Of a DNA stretch of 64,000 bases, positions 57,000 to 64,000 are shown in pieces; position 1 is the first letter of the stretch, and each line of letters starts with the position of its first letter. Below the pieces are notes generated by a model. The model worked only from the letters and a program-made list of their open reading frames with translations. It was not told the DNA's origin and searched no databases. Made by a program: the position numbers and the translations under genes. The stretch is from Microvelia longipes (taxonomy: Eukaryota; Arthropoda; Insecta; Hemiptera; Veliidae), in contig JACMZG010001911.1 of assembly GCA_018340805.1 (NCBI GenBank), positions 51,875,657-51,939,656 of the forward strand, written 5' to 3'.

Positions 57000-57495
57000 G
57001 ATTTCAAGTTAAAAATTAACATAACTTTTCCTTTGCCTCATTTGTACCGTAGGTATGTAGGGAAAGTATTGTGTTTGCAAAAAAATCAGAAACCGGGATG
57101 CCACTGGAATTATCCGTTTCAGGTGTTTTAAGACCTCCTGAATGGTTTTCACAAAGTTGTCTGTCAGTATGCGTGTGCGAGTGTGTTTGTTACCATCGTA
57201 GCTCCTAGTGTATTTATGATAGAGTGTCGATACTTTGTTCAAAAATTAGTCTATAAGTTTAGCTGTACTATTCGGAAATACTTTTTGACGTCATTAACCC
57301 GCAATAATGACTTAGTGAAAATTTTGAAAAATTATAAATTGCGGATAAAATAAAAATAATGCGATCAATTTAAAATTTAGCACACATGTAGCCATGTATT
57401 GTATAACACTAACATATATGTCAAGTTTAATCTCATTATCAGCATTAGTTTAATTTTTATCAAATGACTTAAGTACGTTTTTTAAAAAATTGTAA
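57000..57495 (-). mobile_element. dispersed repeat family R, inverted copy 5
   Basis: Read inverted, it contains the AGGAGCTACGATGGTAACA, TTTTGTGAAAACCATTCAG and CGGTTTCTGATTTTTTTGC blocks of copies 1, 2 and 4. The farther part matches 36690-36850. Confidence 0.6.
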
Positions 57496-58449
57496 ACAAT
57501 GAGAAAATAATCAAATGTGGAAGATGCATGTATACTACATTTCATGAATAATAGTACATGCAAAAAAATTTTAAAGTGCTCTAATTATTTTTAATTCATT
57601 TTTAAAGTATTCTGTTGTTGTTGGGGTATGTTCTTCAAGGCAGGACCGGTATCGCACCACAGTGGATTTATGTAGAACTATTCGTGGGTTATATTGTTGC
57701 CTAACGTACCTTTATTTGAAGACTCTTAGCTGCTTTATTCTATTGCTAAACCACTTCACAAGCTCTGGCAGGAAATCACTCTTATCACATGTGATAATAA
57801 TAATCGATGTATTTTATCATTTTAATTATAATATTTTAACATATTATAATTATATTTTAGGTTATTTAAATAAGTAAAACGAAACATTAGTAGTAATTTT
57901 GTGTTTTAAAATGTTTTGTGAACATAATAAACTATCAGTGATAAATTTTCAAGTGCTTGTTGTTCATCTTTGAATGACTTTAATGTATGAAATGATTACA
58001 TTGAATTAAAGGATATTTATTCTTTTAATAATATGAAATAACTTTCATGAAAAAAAACATTTAATGGAGCTCCTTTTGAGAAATCCTCAGCACAGCATAC
58101 TGCCCATACAACTAGCCTGAGCGGTAATTCTAGTTGGCTAATGAACTGGGCACACAGGACTATCATATGTGCCACCATGTACGGAGATTGTTCCTATGAT
58201 TTAATGTGTCAAAACTCTGGAGTAATCAGTTGAGTGGGATTTGAAGAGACCGTTTTCGGGTTTAACGCAAAAAAAGCATCGTTACCTTTTAAGAACTCGC
58301 TATACGTCCTTGCTTTTCGTGCAAAATTGACAAAAGCGTTCTTATCTCACCATTTAAATTCTGTATTATCTGATTTTAATCACTAATGCTGGCCCAACCT
58401 AGTACATTCACCTGTATTACCTAAACTTTACATTTATAAACAATAAAAA
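57496..58449. other. unassigned sequence
   Basis: No gene recognised. 58050-58250 is somewhat richer in G and C, but no coding similarity was noticed. Confidence 0.45.
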
Positions 58450-61400
58450 ATGTGTCATATTTATATTCTCACACCTATTTATATTATATAGTGTACATCT
58501 ATGTATTATATATTAGTGTCCATCTCTATAGCTTACTATCTATTGCTATTATATATTAGTGTAATCTGATATTATGCATTTAATCTACATCTACTATGAA
58601 TATAAGTTCATCTTATTGCTTAAATCTATTTTCATGAAATATAATGTCATCTCTAAATGCTACATTATTTGCTATATATTATGTCATCCTATATGCTAAC
58701 ATCTACTCCTATAAAAAAATAAAGTGTCATCTCTATATGCATACATCTATTCTATTATATATTAGTGTCATCTCTATATGCTTACATCTAATTCCTATGA
58801 AATATAAACTGTCATCTCTATATGCATCATCTATTTGCTATTATATATTAGTGTCAATCTCTTATCCTATATCTATATTGCTATTATATATTAAGTGTCC
58901 ATCTCTTATGCTTACATCTATTTGCTATTATTTATTAGTTCATCTCTACACTGCTTACATCTATTTTCCTATGAAATAAGTGTACTCTAAATCTTAAATC
59001 TATTTCCTGTAAAATATAAAGTGTCATCTCTATATGCTTACATCTATTTCCTCCCTGAAATAAAGTGTAAATCTCTATATTCTTACTCTATTTCTGTAAA
59101 ATATAAGTTCATCTCTATATCTTTACATCTATTTCCATGAAATATATAGTGTCATCTCTATAGGCATACATCTATTTGCTATTATATATTAGTGTCCATC
59201 CTATATGCTACATCTAATTCCTATAAATATAAGGTGCCATCTCTATATGCATACATCTATTTGCTATTATACTATTTAGGTCATCTCTATATGCTTACAT
59301 CTAATTCCTATGAATATAAGTTCCATTTCTATAATGCTTTCACATTACTATTATATATTATGTATCTCTATATGCTTACATCTATTTCCTATGAAATATA
59401 ATGTCATTCTACTATATGCAATACACTATTTCTATTATATATTAGTGTCATCTCTTATGCTAATATCTAATTCCTATGAAATAAAGTGCTCATCTCTATC
59501 TGCATACATCTAATGCTATTATATATTAGTGTCACTCTATATGCTTATAATCTATTGCTAATTATATATTAGTGTCATCCTACATGCTTACATCTAATCC
59601 ATGAAATATAATGTCATCTCAAATATCATACATCTATCCTATGAATATAAGTGTCATTTCCAATATGCTTACATCTATTTCCTTAAAATATAATGTCATC
59701 TCTTATATCTTTAACACTATTTCCTATGAATATAAGTGTCATCTCTATAGCTTACATTATTCCTGTAAAATATAAAGTGTCATTCTATATGCTTACATCT
59801 ATTTCCCTATAAATATAATGCCATCTCTGATATGCTTACATCTATTTGCTAATTATATATTAGGTGTTATTCTCTATATCTTAATTCTATTTCTATTATA
59901 TATTATGTCATCTCTACATCTTACATCTAATTCCCTATGATATAAGGTCATCTCTATATGCATACATATTTCCTATGAATAATTAAGTGTCATCTCTATA
60001 TGCTACATCTATTTCCTTAAAATAATAAGTGCATCTCTTATATGCTTACATCTATTCCTATGAAATATAAGCCATCTCTATATGCTTACATCTATTTCGC
60101 TATTTATATATTAGTGTCATCTCTATATGCCATACATCTATTTCCCTTAAATATAAGTGTATCTCTATATGCTACATTATTTCCTTGAAATATAAGTTCT
60201 ATCTCTATATGCTCTGCATCTATTCCTGAAAATATAATGTCATCTCTATATGCTTACATCTATTCCTATGAAATATAAATGTGTCCATCTTAATCTTACA
60301 TCTTATTTTCCTGTAAAATAATAGTGTCACTCTAATATCTTACATCTATTGCTATGAAATATAAGTGCCTCTCTATATCTTACATTCTAATTGCTATTAT
60401 ATATATGTATGTCTCCTATATGCTTACATCATTTCCTATGAAATATAAATTCCCTCTCTATAGCATACATCTATTGCTATTCATATATTAGTTCATCCTT
60501 CATTGCTTACATCCAATTCTTTGAAATATAAGTGTCATCCTCTATATGCCTACACTATTTGCTAATTATATATTAGTGTCACTTAATATGCTTATATCTA
60601 TTTTGCAATACCGCTTAAAATTGTATCTCCCCTACTAAATCGACTACCAGGAGTTTAACTAAGCAATCATATTTTTGGTACGTCTTGCAAGTATGGTAAT
60701 TCAGATTGCCTATTGTGTTTTTTGTCGATAACCTTTTAAATTTTATCGAGCATAACCATGATATGGACTTTCCTCATATGCATCTCTTATGCTTACATCT
60801 ATTTGCTATTTACATATTACGTGTCATCTCTTACATGCTTACATCTATTCCCTATAAATAGTAAGTGTCATCTCTATATGCTTAAATCTATTTCCGTAAA
60901 ATATAAGTGTCATCTCTTATCTTAACATCATTCCTATGAAAATATAGTGTTCATCTCTATATCTTACATCTACTTTCCTTAAAAATATAATTGTCATCTC
61001 TATATGCTACATCTATTTCCTATGAAATATAATGTCATCTCTAATAGGCATACACCTAATTTTATTATAATATTAGTGTCATCTCTATAATGCTTACATC
61101 TAATTCCTAATGAAATATAATCATCTCTATATCATACATCTTATTCTGCTATTATATTTAGTGTCCAATCTCTATATGCTTACATCTAATTCCTATGAAA
61201 TAAAGTGCCATTTCTATAATGCTTACATCTAATTCTATTATATATTAAGTGTTATCTCTATAATCTACATCTATTTCCTATGAAATATAAGTGTCATCTC
61301 TATATGCATACAATCTATTTGCTAATTATATATTAGTGTCATCTCTATACTGCTAATATCTTAATTCCTTAGAAATATAAGTGTCATCTTCTAATGCATA

Positions 61401-62005
61401 CATCTAATTGCCTATTATATATTAGTGTCATCTCTATATGCTTTATATCTATTTGCTATTTTAATATTATGTCATCTTATATGCTTACATATATTTGCTA
61501 TTATATATTAGGTCATCTCTACATGCTACATCTAATTCTATGAAATATAAGTGCATCTCTAATTGCATACATCTTATTTCCTATAAATATAAGTCATCTC
61601 TATATGCTTACATCTATTTTCTTAAAATATAGTGTCATCTCTATGATGCTTAACATCTAAATTTCCTATGAAATATAAGTGTCATCTCTAATGCTTTACA
61701 TCTATTCCTGTAAAAATATAAGTGCATCTCTATATGCTTACATCTATTTCCTATGAAAAAGTGCCATCTCTATATGCTTACTATCTATTTGCCTAATTAT
61801 TAATTAGTGTTATCTCTATATCTTTCCATCTATTCCTATGAAAATATATGTGTCATCTCTCTATGCATACATCTATTTGCTATTAATATAATTATGTCAT
61901 CTATATCTTTACATCTAATTCTTATGAAATTAATGTCATAATCTATATGCAAACACTATTTTGCTATTATATATTAGTGTCATCTCTATATGCTTATTCC
62001 TATTT
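58450..62005 (-). repeat. satellite array 2, ~43-bp units, inverted core, many indels
   Basis: Roughly 75-80 units of GTCATCTCTATATGCTTACA(TC), the reverse complement of the array-1 core, with one of two linkers: TATTTCCTATGAAATATAAG or TATTTGCTATTATATATTAG. Units are peppered with single-base gains and losses. Interrupted at 60605-60778 by a non-satellite module that recurs at the right edge. Confidence 0.9.
60605..60778 (+). repeat. 170-bp module inside satellite, copy 1
   Basis: CGACTACCAGGAGTTTAACT, AAGCAATCATATTTTTGGTA, CGTCTTGCAAGTATGGTAAT, then GTCGATAACC and GGACTTT. Same order as 62008-62180. No coding frame is conserved between the two copies. Confidence 0.75.
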
Positions 62006-62007
62006 CA

Positions 62008-62180
62008 ATTAGCCGTTAAATGGTATCTACCCTACAAATGACTACCAGGAGTTTAAATAAGCAATCAATATTTTTGGTAACTCGTCTTGCAAGTAATGGT
62101 AAATCAGATTGCCATATTTGTGTTTGTCGATAACTTTAATTTTAAATCTCGGCATACCATGAATGGACTTTTTTTCTAAA
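62008..62180 (+). repeat. 170-bp module at the end of the satellite, copy 2
   Basis: Parallel to 60605-60778: GACTACCAGGAGTTTAAATA, CGTCTTGCAAGTAATGG, GTTTGTCGATAAC, GGACTTTTTTT. The pair suggests that satellite block plus module was duplicated as a unit. Confidence 0.75.
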
Positions 62181-62299
62181 AGTATACTACAAGCCAAAGG
62201 AATTGGTACCCATACTACAAAATTCAGGCAATTTTTTAGTAGGAGTCGCTGTGTGTCGTTGTGATCATACACTAGTACTTTTAATTATTTGTTGATTTC

Positions 62300-63160
62300 C
62301 GAATATTGGTACAGTGCAGAGATACATCAACGTCGACTAGACTCATTTCTAATGGAGCGACTCGCGGTTAAATTGGGTATTTACCTGCGTAGCCCACTGA
62401 ATGAGCTATCGCAGGATGTTTATTAAGTGAGCAAGACAATTATTTGGTTATCCTGGGGGTGCGATGTAACGTTTGTACAAGGTCATATTTGCAGCATACT
62501 TTTGATAATGTACTTTTCACTAAAAAGCAACATGTTGTTATGCGGTTGGGAATATGCAACATTTGCAGGGGCACTTGTAACCGCACTGTTTAAAGTGATG
62601 TTGATCGATTAGTCGCACAAACTTGCTATTAGAAATAATTGACGAGGTTTTGGAATATCATTTCCGTTGGCCTGGGATCGTGCTGAAACCTCTATCCTTC
62701 TCATAATCCTGAGCACTGGCTTGATGTAAGTCTTGATCTTGTAAGGATGACGAACGGTTGTCCGCGAGATTGTATAGACAGTATCGATGGTTGTGTACCG
62801 TGTTTGGGTGTGGTGACAGCTGACTGGGCATTCGCGAATGCCCCACTAGCGTTTGGATTAAACATTCAATGTAGGGTGGTTCGAGGAATAGGTATCTGAA
62901 TTGGAGTTTTTTCAGTTCTCACGGGGAGTGCTATTGTCGTTCTCTGAGGGCAGCGTAAAATTACCATGGTTCTCGGTGGCCGTGCTGAATAAGCGCCTAG
63001 AAATAGTCTTGATGAGTGAGGATGACACCGTGTGTCTCAGATAGCCTCTCCGATACACGTCGAGCAGTGCGAGCCCTGTGCACTAGTGTCCTTGCTCCTC
63101 AAATCTTTAGCAGATGCCAATCTTGCTTCATTGGGTGTTACATTGTTATAACCTGCAACA
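62300..63160. other. GC-richer island of unknown identity
   Basis: Base composition shifts clearly to near-balanced here, with frequent CG dinucleotides, unlike the AT-rich flanks. Open frames of 61-81 codons occur on both strands (for example 62427-62612 plus, 62658-62846 minus, 63016-63261 plus), but none shows a family I recognise. It could be exons of an unknown gene, an insert, or a low-decay transposon. Confidence 0.4.
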
Positions 63161-64000
63161 AAGTAGAAAAAAAACTACGTAGAACGATGATAGAAAAGAA
63201 AAAGGTTAATTTAGGAGAAAACGAAATCTCAAATCACATAGAAACTACGTCTTTACGATAAAACCGGATAAGGGTTGGAATATTAGATTGTGTTTGCTTG
63301 AACTACTTAAATCAATAATATTTGTGTTATTGTTTTTTTAGTGTATTATGAAGGAAGGAGTATTGCTAACGGCTTGAAAATAAACTAATAAATAAATTAT
63401 ACAATTTATGTTCATTTGATTTTTTTTAGTAGCATAGATGTTTGCGAATAGGAATAAAAGAGACTGTTTATGCTAAATAATTTTGACTTTTGTTTGTTCT
63501 TAATAAATAGCTAAATGTTAAAAGATCAAGCATTAGTTAGCAAATATGTAACATAATATTAAACATGTTGTGTAGTTCACACAACAAACAAGTTTATAAA
63601 GTAACTAAATTATTAAATAAAAATAATGTTACATAAAATAGGCCTGGGAAAGCAATATTGGTGAAGAAGTAAAAAGACACTCGAGTGAGTGTTAAGGTAA
63701 GAACATTAGAAAGAAATAACTTTGCAACAGTAGATATTGTTGCTAGTGAATACAACAACAAGCAAAAAACTATATAGAGTGTAATTGTTAATAAATATGT
63801 ATGTAAATTACATGTTTTCCTATTAACTCATAAAATGATTTTATTAAGTATTGTGTCAAACTTATCTGTGTAAATCAAAACAAAGCTCTGTCGAAAGAAG
63901 TTCGGAATTTTTCAAAATGCATCGGGTATATAGTGAAAAAATAAGAACTAGAAATTTTAGTAATTATAAGAAATGCAATAACAGATTATTGAATCATTTA
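63161..64000. other. AT-rich end of window
   Basis: No feature recognised. Confidence 0.45.

Noticed and set aside
58644..59513. Hydrophobic open frames within the array
   Set aside because: They are satellite translated (repeats of LYAYI/YYILV) and shift frame from unit to unit.
62042..62272. 76-codon minus-strand frame
   Set aside because: It covers the 170-bp module, whose other copy (60605-60778) does not keep the frame.

Overview
The window looks like AT-rich nuclear DNA from an insect. The genes have many short exons with GT-AG introns, and the two recognisable genes are animal signalling proteins whose closest matches (from memory of the families) are Drosophila CenG1A/AGAP and RdgB-beta/PITPNC1. 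The remaining sequence is packed with LINEs, Penelope-like elements, MITEs, SINE-like pieces and satellites. There is no bacterial gene layout. The order cannot be fixed from the sequence.

Layout. 1-17.9 kb: intergenic, no gene found, with short transposon relics, a 65-bp minisatellite (13.8-14.7 kb) and a TA microsatellite. 18.1-50.9 kb, minus strand: one 16-exon gene for an Arf-GAP with GTPase, split PH, zinc-finger and ankyrin domains (CenG1A/AGAP family). All 16 exons can be read with consistent splice phases, apart from one missing base in exon 3. Its ~10-kb last intron holds two decayed LINEs (18.5-20.5 and about 21-27 kb). Other introns hold Penelope-like fragments, a related family of palindromic MITEs and a 915-bp element with similar ends. 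51.6-52.8 kb, plus strand: the first two exons of a class-II phosphatidylinositol transfer protein (RdgB-beta/PITPNC1). It is divergent from CenG1A across a 733-bp shared promoter gap; its remaining exons must lie beyond the window or in unresolved sequence. 52.8-62.2 kb: a TA microsatellite, a duplicated unknown repeat, and two satellite arrays at 54.2-55.1 and 58.5-62.0 kb. The arrays share a 22-bp core in opposite orientations but have different linkers. 62.3-63.2 kb: a patch visibly richer in G and C, of unknown identity.

How it works together. CenG1A is expected to act on Arf GTPases and phosphoinositide-bearing membranes, and RdgB-beta to move phosphatidylinositol or phosphatidic acid between membranes. 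Divergent transcription of two phosphoinositide-linked genes is suggestive, but co-regulation is not shown.

Most interesting non-gene signal: several fold-back elements carry hammerhead-ribozyme-like motifs (CTGATGA, short stem II, GAAA, palindromic stem III, then UH). The two best (35.2 and 35.9 kb) have compensating changes in stem I. One lies just downstream of a decayed GIY-YIG coding remnant typical of Penelope-like elements.
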